From positions 21,001-85,000 of the forward strand of contig JAWQFJ010001268.1 in NCBI GenBank assembly GCA_034096865.1: a stretch of 64,000 nucleotides of DNA, given 5' to 3'. The notes beneath the pieces were generated by a model. That model was not told the DNA's origin. It was given only the letters and a program-made list of their open reading frames with translations, and ran no database searches. Position 1 is the first letter of the stretch; each line of letters starts with the position of its first letter. Position numbers and translations under genes: made by a program. Source of the DNA: Theodoxus fluviatilis. Its lineage: Eukaryota; Mollusca; Gastropoda; Cycloneritida; Neritidae. Below, one piece after another: positions 1-12,496 of the stretch.

Positions 1-174
1 GGATGGGTGGAGTTTTACGGCCTATCAGCCTTTGTAGGCTATGTAAGGCCACTAAGCACGAAAATCTAGTCACTCAAACAGTTTAGAGTAAACGTAAATC
101 AAGTAACGGTGTCCCTAGTTATTCGCTTCGGGAGACGCGGTGGGTCAATTCTTACCCAGAACCCACAGGGGGAG
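1..174 (-). repeat. TACGGCC SINE, near full length
   Basis: This is one of about twenty copies of a short dispersed element of roughly 170-190 bp. On the plus strand it begins with GGATGG and GTTTTACGGCC, carries GTAGGCTATGTAAGGCC, a middle block with AAATCAAGT and TCCCTAGTTATTCGC, and ends with GGGAGACGCGGTGGGTCAAT and CCCACAGGG. On the minus strand the element ends in a small hairpin (AGCCT, loop ACAA, AGGCT), then GTAAAAC and an (ATCC)n tail, which is why that side is taken as 3'. The opposite end holds an imperfect GTGGGT/ACCCAC inverted repeat. No ORF or clear tRNA head was recognised. The copy starts at the window edge, so its tail may be cut. Confidence 0.85.
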
Positions 175-311
175 AATGCGTAGGGAGATGCAGCCGGTCA
201 ATTCTTATTCCCAACTCGCAGTGGAAATCGAAATGAGGACAGTTTTGGACAATCAATTACCATTACATCAACATCAATTGGTGGTAAATATTCATATTGG
301 TTATATATCGC

Positions 312-476
312 CTCCCCGTGTGGGTTGGGGGTTAAAACAATAGATTCACCGTGTCTCCCTATACGATTCATAAGAGGTGAATAAGTAGGGACATCGTGAC
401 TTGAATTGCACTTACTTTCGTGCTTAATGGCCTTACATAGCCTACAGAGGCAGAGTGGCCGTAAAAACTCCATCCA
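312..476 (+). repeat. TACGGCC SINE, opposite orientation
   Basis: The reverse complement of the family pattern is visible: TCTCCCTATACGATTC, TTCGTGCTTAATGGCCTTAC, CAGAGGCAGAGTGGCCGTAA and then CTCCATCCATC. It forms a tail-to-head-inverted pair with the copy at the start of the window. The hairpin stem is weakened by substitutions. Confidence 0.8.
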
Positions 477-3417
477 TCGTTATATCGTAAGCAATTGTTT
501 TGAGGTAAGCAGAAATCGGCCTAGACACGATTTACACAATGTATTAGTACACAAACATTTTCTTATTTATATTTCATGACAAATTCCTTCCTTCCGTTCG
601 TTCAGTTGCATGAGAGACCTGTCAATTAGTGGCGGTTTCTGAACACTGCCCTACCACACTCATAATCGCCTCCATGGCATGCTTTGCACGCAAGTGACTT
701 CACCGCTTCACTTCGTCCATTATGCCGTCTGCATGACTGAGGGGAACTGGGGTCAGACCACACTAGGGAGAAATGTGAGCCAGAGGAAACCCCGAGAAAA
801 ACAGCAGGCAGACACTGGTACAAAATTATAGTGGCTGGATGACATTTCCTCGTCAAACTTTTTGGAAGGAAAAGAATGAGGGAACTCCATTGTGAATTGT
901 TACCAGTTGTACTCCCGCCCTAATTTTTTTCTCTGTGCACGTCTTTCTCTCTCCCGTTCTCCAGGAGTCGTAACTTGCCTCATTTCCTTGCCTACAACTG
1001 TTTCAACTCTTTAGCCTTTTGGACTGCGTGCACGCGCCATTGTCTGTTGTACTGAATTTAAGCGCCTTTGTGTTAGTGTTTATGATGGCGCATTTTGCAC
1101 GGTGAAATCGTGCCGCTTTGGAAGTCTGACATACAATAGGCTTGTTCAGGAGGCGAAACGCTGCGAAGCACGGCACTCCCCGATTGAAATGCTGCACTAA
1201 ATCTGTAGGTGTTCAGGAGAGGCAAAGAGCGCTCAATTGCCAACATGAAGAGCTCATGCAGCGCTTTGTACTCCAGAACAAGCCTAATGTTTAGACCATG
1301 CTGGACTGATTTGTTATATTCAGCTCCCTGGTATTAGTGTCTCTCAGGCTATCGTTCTCCGCCTCCGGTTATGAACGTAAAGCAGACACCACTGAGAGGA
1401 ATACTATACGATTTTCCCCCCGAACAAACTCAAATTTGGTCAGTATATTCTTTGGATTTGATACTCAGTGATTTTGATGCTGTCCAGCAGTAAAGTGCTA
1501 ATCTGGCTAGTCAACTGGAAGGTAATGATCCACGAAAGCTGGCCCACCAAAATTGAACCAAATTCAGTTGCTTGTTTCCGTATTACTGGCATAAAGTAAG
1601 GAATTGCATATAAATCATCGAAATATTTTCTTTCGGAAACTGATGCACTAAATGACTGTTGTATTTGCATTCCATATTGCAAGAGAGGTGGATATGCAGA
1701 GTATGCATAATATGCATAAGAAAAACTAAACACACCCATCAAATTGAAATATTCGATAATGGCTGTGCTTGGACTCAAAAGCTTGTAACAAAGCTCCTGA
1801 ACAACTCATTTCTTCCGTCCTGTCTCTAATCATGTGAACATTTTGCAATATGTAATAATAGTATCATCTAACTGTATTAATACGCCATTCACTTAATTCC
1901 ACGCTCCTCTTCCTATTTGTCGGGATCATTCTCACTTTTTCGACGTGATCGATAGAATAATCCATTATGATCCAGGCATATCGATCTGATCAATCACACG
2001 ACTCACCCCTTGGCTCGCCGAGTCCACACAGAAAAGCCGAGCCTCGTGCCGTAGTCAGGGTCCGGGTGGCCAGGGATAACTCTGGACAGCAACCCCTGTC
2101 ATCCCCCTCTGGGTCTGAGAAGATTGATGGGCAGGACCCCCCGACCCCCCCGGGGAATAGCACCCCTGGGGGGTCAGGTCTGTCGATGGTACTGTTGATG
2201 TAATCCTTCTGGTACACTCTTGTAAGAAGAGCGAGTTTCTGTTACTGTGATCCAGTTGACAGTTACAGTTCAGTACCTATAGAGAGGAACGCTATTAGTC
2301 CAGGGCTTGGCGAGTAGTTTTTTCTCGTGATGCTAAGCACCTCCCGTGTCATGCACCAAACATTTTACCTCGGTGATGAAATGCTCTCTTCTCATACATT
2401 TTTGGAAGACACACACAAGTGGCTTACATCACTCGTCGCCATTTGTGTCACTCGCTTTGGTTAGGTTCGCTATCAGGTTTCACAAAACGACAGCAGCAAA
2501 GATGCTCACGAGAAACTTTTCCCACAATGCAAAGTGCCTGCAGGTGTGAATACCGCCAATCACGTCCAGTGGAGCCGCCTCAGCTCGCAGTAAACGAAGA
2601 CAAGGCTCAGATACTCTTTCATCTTTTTCAAGACGGGCGCGATGATTCGTTGCTTGTCTGCCTTTTCTCGTGGCGATAAAACTTGCTAGCACCACCTGCA
2701 AAAAGAATAAAAGACACGTGTGGAGATGTACATTAAGCACGATGAATGTGGTCTTCAGTCCGCAAAGCATCGCCACAGGGACATAATGACAAACGGCAAT
2801 GGAGGAAGCAATGTTCCTGAGATGCGTGAGGAAGCCACTAAATGCTCAAAAGTTGTAAAGAAATTCACGCATTCTTTATGATCAATGCTCCTGATGTAAC
2901 AAAGAACTGAAGAAACCGGTAAACAAAGGAGATAGCTAAAGATGCGATGCGACGCGACAAGTTTAAAGAAATGATCGAAAACAATCATGCAGGGGTGAGG
3001 AGGAGAACTGTTGTGCCTCTCATCTGTAGAGGTGTTTAGAATGAACCTTTAACGATTTTTAACCGGGGAATGTTAGTTCGATGATCAATTCGATAACATG
3101 ACTGAATTTTAAACTGTCGAGTTTCTATTGACATCATCACTGAAGCTCGATAATGGACTCGTAAAATTAAAAAGAAGACTGAAACTGCAGTATAATGTAT
3201 TCAAGGAACCTTGTTGGTTAGATATGATCGTGCGATAAGCTCATAGGCAATAAAGGAAACGTTAGCTCTGGCTGACAGGGGACTCCGACGACTGAATTGC
3301 TTTCCTCCCTTTTGTTGTTTTACTCTTCTCTTTTCTCACGCTGCACCATCACATCTACCCAGCTCCTTCCTGGCCACTGGGACGGGTGAAATGTGGAATG
3401 GAATGTTTACTATCGCC
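477..3417. other. No recognisable gene or element
   Basis: Mixed-composition sequence with only short open frames (112 codons or fewer), none with a recognisable domain. A C-rich stretch near 2100-2190 contains short self-complementary CCCCGGGG-type words. Nothing else was identified. Confidence 0.5.
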
Positions 3418-3466
3418 CTGTGGGGAGACGCGGTGGGACTCTCCTTACTTCCAGCCCACAGGGCTT
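3418..3466 (-). repeat. TACGGCC SINE, terminal fragment
   Basis: Only the GGGAGACGCGGTGGG...CCCACAGGG end of the family is present. The fragment is bounded by CCCTGTGG on the left and CCCACAGGG on the right, so it forms an inverted pair by itself. Confidence 0.5.
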
Positions 3467-4285
3467 TCCCCGGCCATTGAGCACAACTGTCTCTCCAACA
3501 GCAGTTCAAGTTCAAGAAATGTAATATAGCAGAAATTTACACCATTATTGTTAAAATGGAGGGAAATATCACATTCTTCCGTCGTCAAAATGCAAGAAAA
3601 TCAGACCACACTATCCAGTTGCACATTCCCTCCAAATCTGGGGAAAGGATCAAATGCAGCTGGATTTCCTGGGCCAAAGACAACAGCTCCATGGGGTAAC
3701 CGCGCTTTTTTCCTCTCCCATCTAATTCGGGTGCCGCACCGCTACGAAGAAAAACAGAATCCCTGCCTTCCCCCTCCCCCACCCTCATCTCGCGTGCAGT
3801 AGTCAGCATGACGTGCACTTCAGCAAGCAGTTTTATCGCGTACACATCCAGCATGTATCTGGGAGGAGGAAGAAAATGGGCGACGAAAAGCAGACCGGTG
3901 AAGAGTTACGGGAAGAGGGTGGAGAGGAGGGGAAGAAGGAGACGGGGTTCAGGTAACTCTTGGAGATTTCTCCAGGGAGGGGAGTTGCGGACCGCGACAT
4001 GGGAAGCCTGCAGGCAGAGATAAGAATGCAAGACTTTGCTATCCCAGTTGCACAGGTGATTTCCTCCAGTCTGAACAGAGAGCAGCAGGTGCTCTCTCCA
4101 CAACGTCTGCCCTGCGCAGTGTTTACTTCTGCAGATAGCACAGAACATAAGGAAAAAGAAGACTCGCTCTCTGTCAGACTGGTTGGCAGATGGACCTATA
4201 GACAAATAAATTCAGAGGCGGCAGATGGTCTTACAAACGCTCGGACAAGCAAATGCGTATCCAAATGACATGACTGACAGATGGG
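3467..4285. other. No recognisable gene or element
   Basis: Short overlapping open frames of about 100 codons occur on both strands around 3833-4268, with no recognisable motif and no supporting splice or start context. Confidence 0.45.
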
Positions 4286-4353
4286 GTGTTACCATTGACC
4301 ACGTGTTACCATTGACCACGTGTTACCATTGACCACGTGTTACCGATGACCAC
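4286..4353. repeat. 17-bp tandem array containing CACGTG
   Basis: Four consecutive copies of GTGTTACCATTGACCAC are visible, the last with one substitution (CCG for CCA). The junctions create repeated CCACGTGT words, each containing the palindrome CACGTG, the canonical E-box of bHLH factors. Regulatory use is not shown. Confidence 0.9.
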
Positions 4354-4427
4354 GACCAATCACCAGTGCTAATTGGAGCGTCACGATTTCCCCGGTTAAT
4401 CGTGTAGAGCTACGTGATGAGTTTGAT

Positions 4428-5075
4428 GCGTTTCAGTAAGCAATGTATGATCATACAGTACAGTGCGTGTCAGTAAGCAACAGTAAAGTGTCAGTAAGCA
4501 ACAGTAAAGTGTCAGTAAGCAACAGTAAAGTGTCAGTAAGCAATGTACGATCATACAGTACAGTGCGTGTCAGTAAGCAACAGTAAAGTGTCAGTAAGCA
4601 ACAGTAAAGTGTCAGTAAGCAATGTACGATCATACAGTACAGTGCGTGTCAGTAAGCAACAGTAAAGTGTCAGTAAGCAACAGTAAAGTGTCAGTAAGCA
4701 ATGTACGATCATACAGTACAGTGCGTGTCAGTAAGCAACAGTAAAGTGTCAGTAAGCAATGTACGATCATACAGTACAGTACGTGTCAGTAAGCAACAGT
4801 AAAGTGTCAGTAAGCAATGTACGATCATACAATACAGTGCGTATCAGTAAGCAACAGTAAAGTGTCAGTAAGCAATGTACGATAATACAGTACAGTGCGT
4901 GTCAGTAAGCAACAGTATAAAGTGTCAGTAAGCAATGTACGATCATACAGTACAGTACGTGTCAGTAAGCAACAGTAAAGTGTCAGTAAGCAATGTACGA
5001 TCATACAGTACAGTGCGTGTCAGTAAGCAACAGTAAAGTGTCAGTAAGCAATGCACGAGCACACAGCAAAGTGTA
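4428..5075. repeat. Two-unit minisatellite (21 bp and 37 bp)
   Basis: The block alternates a 21-bp unit, GTCAGTAAGCAACAGTAAAG plus T, with a 37-bp unit that shares the GTCAGTAAGCAA start and continues with TGTACGATCATACAGTACAG. The short unit occurs in runs of one to three between long units. Copies differ by single substitutions, and the last ones decay into unique sequence after about 5060. Confidence 0.95.
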
Positions 5076-6973
5076 CAAAGTGTTTATGCTCCATTGTTGA
5101 CAATATATATGAACCGCAAATGAAATATCTTGAATAGAAACCATTGATAAAATTCACAGAGATATCACACTATACTGCAGAACATCATTGAACGTGTCCC
5201 AACTCTAAATCTAATGCTTTGCTTGCTGTTAAAAAACACGCTACACCACACAACTCAAGGGCGTGGAACAGGAGGGAATCATATTTCGTTACAAAGCACT
5301 TCACAAAGTGCTCCGTTGTCGGGGGGAAATTTCTCAAAGTTCAGGCTGAAGAACTCGTAACATATATAAAACAGAATTATACCACCCGCTTGCGAGACGT
5401 GTATCAAGCCAATGCCAAGACGCATATTCTCCTATCACGCCAAAAAACGTATATGAAAGTTGGAGAATTAAACATACGAGCGATAATAGCGGGGTTTTAC
5501 ACACACGTGGAAGGTTTGTCAGTGCCCTTTCGACAAATTCAGAACAGAAACGATCTGCCAAGGCCTACAGATTTAATTTTCTTAAAACATTAGAATACCT
5601 TATTGTTAATACAATGTTTGTAAATAAATATCTATGCAGATTTGGTCTTGTGTTCCTATGAGTATGAGGCCAAAAGTTATTTACTCAATGACTCATCTTT
5701 CGCTTCCCTTCCCCCACAATGACAATGGCATTAGTGATACGTCTTGGTGTTCAAAAACGAAGTACTTAGACTCGATCTTACGTACATAATCACTCCCCCG
5801 AAGAATGAAATATCACGGTGTGGCGTTCTGTGTAGGACTCCAGTTGACCTATCACACTTGTAGTGCGTTCGTTCCGATAAGGTGTATCGTAACACTTCCG
5901 TGCTTGTCTCTCGTGACCCCCGATTTGTCGCAAGAAAGTCTATCGTGATAAAGGTCTTGCACGGCAATCTGAGCGATATCGAGTGTGCTAAATAACTTAT
6001 TGCATACACGCATGATCAAAATGACTGTTGTCTTCGTTCAATATCAGTCGTGTTCCGGAAAACAAGATATCTCGCTTTTAGTAGAAAATGTTTGCACAAT
6101 ATCGTCGAATGTTGAATTTAGCACAGCAAGATGTTGCTGCAACGAGCACTAACTGGTCAGTGACACTTACGAACAACACTGACACCGTTCAAAAGATGTT
6201 TACGATCTAGAGTTCAAAAAGAGTATCATAAACCTTCTTCCAACAACAGAAGTTGCCATTAAAGGAGATTATCGTCTGAAAAGACATCACCCATCTGTCA
6301 AATCGTAGAACTAATGATTCTTTATGCAAAAGGCAAAACGCCCGAATGAACGCTCAAGTGTCTCTGTAGGGGAGGGGCGCATTTTCTTATCATTTCTCAC
6401 ATCTCCATCGGGATGAAGAGTGCGTATTGAGCGTTGTTCGTGGCGGATTGGGAGTTAATCCCCCTCTCTAACAGAGCAGCCTGGCGTGCCGTTTGAAGAA
6501 GCTTGGGCCGTGGTGTGGAGCTATGGGTGATTGACCATGAAAAACTGCCAGCCCTGAAGAGGCGGTGACAGGTCTTCACAAAGTCAGAGCCTGGACTTGT
6601 CATGGCTGGCTGATCAGAGAAGGCGGATCTCGGAGCAGAGTCGTTTCGGTATCGAGAAGAAAGGTGAGCGATATAGAACAAGAAGTGACAGTTTTTCCCC
6701 ACAAGAAACGTTGCCCAGATGTGGCAAAAAGTGTTTGTTGATATCTTAGCTATGAAATCTCGACCCGTATTGGGCTCAGCTAAAACATCCACAGGCCTGA
6801 CACAGATGAAAAACTTGTGCAACTCTCTGAACAGCATGTATTTACATTGTCACTCCACTTGCAAGAAATCTCACTGCTCAAAACCAGTTAAAGGACGGAA
6901 TAATCTGATAATAATCTAAACGTGAATAAGTACAATTCAAGGCACATCTTTCCTACCAATTCGCCTCTTATTA
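5076..6973. other. No recognisable gene or element
   Basis: An open frame of 124 codons (5219-5593, plus) and one of 146 codons (6397-6837, minus) are the longest here. Neither shows a known domain or repeat, and both are compatible with chance. Confidence 0.45.
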
Positions 6974-7022
6974 CTTGTGTAGAGAGACGCGGTGGGTCAG
7001 TTCTTACCTCTAACACACAGGG
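6974..7022 (-). repeat. TACGGCC SINE, terminal fragment
   Basis: The GAGAGACGCGGTGGGTCAGT and ACACACAGGGAT words match the 5' end of the family. The hairpin/tail half is absent. Confidence 0.5.
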
Positions 7023-7029
7023 ATTTTGA

Positions 7030-9235
7030 TCAACAAGCCTATAAAATAATACTAAAAATATCCCTTGCATTAAAATAATCCTAACAAATCGAGTGTTTTA
7101 GAATGACAAGTTGTTTCCAGTGATAAATATATAGTTAATTTTATGATCATGAACGATTGCACTAAAGAACCTTCCCAGGAGGAACCACACTACCTCTATG
7201 GCGACAGGGGAATGGCCGCTATCTTGTGCCACTTTGATGAAGGTGCCAGGCTGTTGAGCGTTGGACAGCACCGTTGCAAGTTTACGATGTTCCAAGGTTT
7301 ACAGAGAATGCTGACAAGTAGGTGTCAGGAACGCAGGGAAAGCCAACATTCCAAGACAAAAGCGTCAGTCATAGAGGTCGCCTTCGAGCTAGCAGATCTG
7401 GTGCATCTATCTTGGCCTTCTTGTACATTAGACAGCATTTCTACTACTAATACTCCATACACCGACATTGTTGAAATGGAAGGGGGGCGGAATCGACACA
7501 TTTCAACACAGTATATAGCTTTTTTTACCATCTGTGGCCATGCATATTCTTGTATCACAAGGATTACCGTAATTACTACAGATAGTTGTAGTATCATTGG
7601 TTATAGCGCAATTTTTACCACAGGGTTTCAATATGCAGATACACGCGTACGAGCTTTATGGAATCGCCATACAGCGCGATGATGAATGGACGGAGACACA
7701 CAAACAATGCGAGGTTACTTCGCCAAAAAGAACAATGATAAATGATGAAACTCACAATTCAGTTTCAAAATGCACTTACATCGTCGAAGGTCGGCCAAAC
7801 AAACGCTTTGATTACAGGAGTACAAATGCGATCTTCTATCTTGATTTCGCGCTGCCTTGCAACATGTGGGAAAGGCGAGTCAACTCAATAACATGTTCCC
7901 ACCACGGGTACCCAGGCGTCAACTTCCTTTCATTGAACGCAAGGCAAGGGCTCGGCTTACTTGGGGCTCGAATCGAATCTCGCTCCAACACAGGTTTGGA
8001 AGCTGTGAATATAAGCCACACAGCTGTAAGGAGAGTGGTGCGAACGAGGTGATTGAAAACCGCTGGTAGGTAGCGTCAATGAAAAGCCTACGAACAGCTC
8101 TGTTCACTGTTCATGAGTGTTTACTGACACACAATGTTTCATCCTATGCCCATCTCTTTCCGAATACCTCCAGTCTCTTCGCACTATGCAGGAGCACCTG
8201 TTTACTACCGAGCATACACGTAAACACAAAGCGCCTCAAAGCTTTATACGTTCGCTAACGCTAGGGGTTTCAAACTTATGCAGCAACAGGGCACCGAGAA
8301 AAGCGCTCATAAATGTAAGCATCTTAGTCATACAGACGCCCTGAACCCCAAACCGTTCGATATGGATTTCCATTTCAAACACCGGTGCAGACCTGAATCG
8401 ACGGAATGCAGCCAGTCGAGAGTACAGCAGCAGCAGGGAAGGCGAGCACTTTTCAAAGCTACCTCAACAAGGACACAGCGTTGACGGGTGCTCGCTTTTT
8501 ACTGGCTCCAGACACCTTTACAACCCATTAACCGCAGGCACAGCCGCCTTGCCCTGGAAACATGCATACCTGTGCTGCAGCCACGGCCGGACACTCGACT
8601 CCACACGAGGAAAATCGCTGTCCAAGCTCGTACGACGACAACGACTGCAGATGTTGCGATTGTATCACCGCACACCCACAACCCGCCGTAGCGACGTTTC
8701 GCGATTCGCCCAGAAGCGTTCTCCGCTGGGCAGACAGCAGACAGGTAGGCCTATCAGTTGTCTCGGTGCGAACGGCCAGCCCCTCCACATGCCTCGTCCC
8801 TGTCTAGGACGTCTCAGCGCGGACCCTGGGGCAGACGACTACACGGCGAATCCTAGGGTCGGGGGAAGCACTCAGCGATTGGAAGTCCGCTGTGTGCTGG
8901 GTCCCTCCAGCGCTAGCTGCTACGTCTAACCTCTCCTCCCCCCTCAACCCGCACAGAGCTCACTACCGCCAGGCGTTCGCCTTCACCTTCGCAGCCACAA
9001 CAGCCTGCGTTACCCCGTGTGTAGGGGGCGTGGAGCTGTGGGGAGGGAAAAAAGCAACAAGAGTAACGACGTCACGACAGGGAAAAGCTGGGGTACGGGT
9101 ATGTAGGTGTGTATGGAGGAGATCTGGAGACGAAGAGGGTAGAGGAAGAGCGAGGGAAAGCAAGCATATGCACAGAATGTCTACTCGCAAGAGCTACCAT
9201 GTAAATACATGTATCTGTCTACCAACATGCACGTG
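7030..9235. other. No recognised gene; unassigned open frames
   Basis: A 179-codon frame (7143-7682) overlaps a 151-codon frame (7597-8052) on the plus strand, and shorter frames fill 8100-9236. None shows a motif that I recognise, frames overlap freely, and the stretch has no clear repeat structure. It could hide exons of an unknown gene, but nothing in the sequence supports that. Confidence 0.35.
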
Positions 9236-9239
9236 ATGA

Positions 9240-9392
9240 TGATGGGCCGTAGTCAATGGCCATACGTAGCCTACACATCGCTAGAGCTGGTTAGACTAAG
9301 AGCAAATCTCAATGTCCCAAGTGATTCGCGTGGGGAATTGCGGAAGATTCGATGGATCTATTGTTACATCTACCTCTTACACCACAGGGGGT
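9240..9392 (-). repeat. TACGGCC SINE, diverged copy
   Basis: Recognisable blocks in family order are GGGCCGTAGTCAATGGCCAT, ACGTAGCCTACA, AGAGCAAATC, GTGATTCGCGTGGGG, and a final CACAGGGGG. The copy is much more diverged than most, so it is probably an old insertion. Confidence 0.5.
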
Positions 9393-9399
9393 TGCGCGA

Positions 9400-10995
9400 A
9401 AAAAACAAATCTCACATTCACATGAAAACATTTACATGAAATCAAGAATCTCGTTCTTTTGTGCCATGCAGAGGTGAAAAGATTGGAGACAATGCTACAC
9501 GGAGAAAAAGAGAGCAACTGAAAGAACAGGCAAGTCGTAGATTCAGTGCATCCATGAAAGAGGCACTTGGTGAACTTCGACAAAAAAAAACCCAAGTAAA
9601 ACTATATTTATTACCGGTGTGCCTCGAGGCACGAATATCCCCTAAATTGCCACGGAGGAAAAATCTCTCTGCGAAGGAATACCCCGGCGGGTTTCAACAC
9701 TGCGAAGGTGTTTTCAATTATTCTGTTCCATTTTCGAGGGAACGAAAGTTTCCCAGGACACAATTTATACATGGCAAGATCCTCATACTGGTGACTCGAA
9801 ATACGGGAGAGCATGCGACTCGAATTTCATGGGCGTTCTGGATACAAAAGTGGTTCAGAGTAAACTTCCGAGCATCCTTCTTTCTGACACCGCTGAGAGA
9901 ATCCGATGATTATGTGTGTAATCTAAACGTTTTGAAGAGGGAATGGAGTTCGTTAAAGTCCCAACAGTACTCAGTATTTTTTTCGTTGCACGCACTTTTG
10001 CGTCTCTGAATCATAAAGCGTGTTTCTGTTCAAAGTAACTGACAAACTGCTTACAAATCGGCGAGCAAAACGGCCAAACTAAGACCTAATGCTTCAGCAA
10101 TTCCAATGAGACGATGCTCAAGTTCGACACATGCTACATTCAGAATATACAAATGTACAGGTTTTCAGTATGAATGGCATTAAATAGTATTAAATTTTGT
10201 GTTCAAACACAATTGCTTGTCAGGCAAATAATAAAACTGAAACACAAATGTCATTGCGGATCTTTGGCTTGGACGAGCAACGTCAATGACATAAACTCGA
10301 CAGCATTACACTCACTGTAGTGCATTACGAACTTCTCGTCTTCAACTTCTCAACATCACCATTAGCTTCACATCAGCAACTTGACTCATGGTTTTTCCAT
10401 CCCTGTGTATGTGACCTTCTAATGGAGGTTGCCGAGTCCAAGCCCTTCTCATACCCTCCTCTCCTCATTCATCTCCACATCCAGTCTCCTTTTTCCTCTC
10501 GCCTCAATCATTCAACTTCAAAGGCGGGGGCTGACAGCAGGTTTTGGGACGTCGAGCGATTTCTTACACGAGATTCCCGCTTCATGGTGAAGATGTGAGG
10601 AGTAGTTTTCCCAGACGATCCACGCCGCTCAAAGTTTGTGCTATCTCGGGCCCAACACGGGGATCAGAGGGGAAGAAGAGGAGCGGGATGAAGGAGAGGA
10701 GCTAAACTGAGGTCGAGTCGGGTGGAGACGAAACCACGCCATGAGGTCGGAATGTTCGTGGGGCGGGATTGAGGTGACAGGGTTTGAACGAATTAAATAA
10801 ATGTCTAGAGATAAAAATCAAACATTCTAAGCAAGGACATCCACGGATGTCTACAACGCCTCTTTGCATTTATGATTTTACTTTTTAATTTTCGATTCTC
10901 TTGTTTAATGTTGGAAAACTGTGCCGATTTCAATATATAATTTAAAATCATATAGGCGTCATTCTTGCAGCCAGTGAGGCAGGGTTTATAAAAGT
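9400..10995. other. No recognised gene; one 182-codon open frame
   Basis: A plus-strand frame (9461-10009, 182 codons) begins with a basic, possibly helical segment (KREQLKEQASRRFSASMK). It has no known domain and no convincing start or splice context, so I leave it uncalled. The rest is unremarkable. Confidence 0.35.
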
Positions 10996-11080
10996 GCCGA
11001 GTCGCTCAGCGCTTAGAGCTCTTGGACGCTTAACCGATGGTCATGAGTTTAGTTCTTGCTTGAAGTGATTGCATTTTTAT
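10996..11080 (+). repeat. Possible tRNA-derived SINE head (degenerate)
   Basis: GCCGAGTCGCTCAGCGCTTA resembles a tRNA 5' half with an A-box. About 30 bp further on, GGTCATGAGTTTAGTTCTTG resembles a decayed B-box of the GGTTCGA type. Spacing fits a pol III internal promoter, but several invariant bases are changed and no complete cloverleaf could be formed by eye. Confidence 0.35.
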
Positions 11081-12015
11081 GTTCATCCTCTTTAGGGTTT
11101 TTCCACTGTTTGGGCGAGTTTTAAGAATCTAAATACATTTGTCATATTTTGTTCTTTCACAGTGTTTTTCTTTAACCTAGCATTTGGTATAAAATAGATT
11201 TTCTACTTGCAAGGATGGGAGCTATGCTTGGTAAGATCACGGTATCTGCTCAAGAGATTTAGGAATGCGTCTTTCGAAATGAGCTCATCGTAGTGCAACA
11301 TAGCTGGAGTCGCTCGATGCTCTCCCCCCCCCCACCCCCACCCCCACTTCTTCGGCTATGAGTCCCTGACTGCGAGGCTTTCGGGGCCTGCTCCAGTGTC
11401 TCAGCCAGGGGCGGCTCCAAGCAGCAGAAGAGGCTGCCAGTGGTCATTGGGATAGGGTCAGATCATTCATATTCAACCGTGCGCTCAAACTCGACATGAA
11501 ATTGGTCGTCAAACCTCATCTGAATCCAAGAAACACCACTACACGCATCTACTAATCAAACTGAAAAAACATTTAGCCCTCGCCCACCAACCACTTCTGG
11601 CAAAAAACATCTCGTAATGATTTAAAAGCAGCTCAAAATAGATCAATGAAAAAAGTTAAAGCGGACGACCATCCTGCGATGTGACTATACTGAAGTCGGG
11701 TAGTCTATTTCAATCAGCATGTCATCAAATTATACGCCATCTGCTCAAGTTGTAAAAATCCGATGACTGTCATCAAATGGCTACACCAGGCACAAATGCT
11801 CCTACTGGTACATGGCACAGAAGGTCTAAAGAAACGCCCGTTAAGCAAATCGAACAATGGCACCTTTTCTACATGTACATCTTCGGAGAAGTTCGGTGGG
11901 GAGGGGCGAGCATTGTGAAAAGGAGAGTGTGAGCAATAGAATCTCATTCCAGAGGTTGCACTGTAGGTGGGATCTATGCAGGAATGAGCTAGTTTAGACT
12001 AGTATTAGGCCATAC
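11081..12015. other. No recognised gene; short shared word with 25.1 kb
   Basis: A G/C run (11318-11348) of mixed C and A is present. Around 11495-11560 the words GGTCGTCAAACC and CACTACACGCATC recur in the same order at 25115-25165, indicating an old dispersed repeat of unknown type. Confidence 0.4.
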
Positions 12016-12017
12016 AA

Positions 12018-12150
12018 ATGTATTTCGATAACTATCGGCATATGTAGATTATGTAAGGCAACTGATAACGAAAATCTCAAGAGCTGAATAGAGCTGGAGC
12101 AAGTCAAGGCATGATCTCCCTAGTGAATGGCGTGGGGAGAGGCGCTGGGA
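12018..12150 (-). repeat. TACGGCC SINE, diverged copy
   Basis: Blocks CTATCGGCATATGTAGATTA, GTAAGGCAACTGATAACGAA, GAGCAAGTCAAG, CTCCCTAGT and GGCGTGGGGAGAGGCG follow family order. No microsatellite tail remains. Confidence 0.5.
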
Positions 12151-12496
12151 CCGAGGCTTGAGGGACAGGGGTGCAAGGTGAAGGGGAGCGACAGCCTCTA
12201 CACCAATGGAGCAGGTGCTTGAGTGGCTGTACACAGAACGAGGGCAAGAGCTGGTGTGAAGAGGCCAGCATTGATAAAAGACGACACTGCAGGGGAACGA
12301 ATACCTTAGGTGGCCCAGGGGCCGTCGAAGGAGTGGGCTGAGGGAGAGGAAAGAGGAGTAAAGAGAAGGAGAAGTAAAGATGGGCAGACGCAGGCAGGGA
12401 GTGATGACCAGATGGACGGACAAACGAATGAGTGGTCGAACTGACCGGCAGGTAAGCAGAAAGACATGTAGAAATTGAATGTACATTAAACGCTCT

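Noticed and set aside
4428..5075. CRISPR-like direct repeats
   Set aside because: Both unit types are themselves repeated, so there are no variable spacers.
7143..8052. Overlapping 179- and 151-codon frames as exons
   Set aside because: Composition and overlap look random; no motif or splice structure could be supported.
9461..10009. 182-codon frame as a host gene
   Set aside because: No domain, no splice or promoter support; length is compatible with chance over 64 kb.
11318..11348. Poly-C/A run as a telomere-like repeat
   Set aside because: No regular telomeric unit; a short degenerate C-run only.
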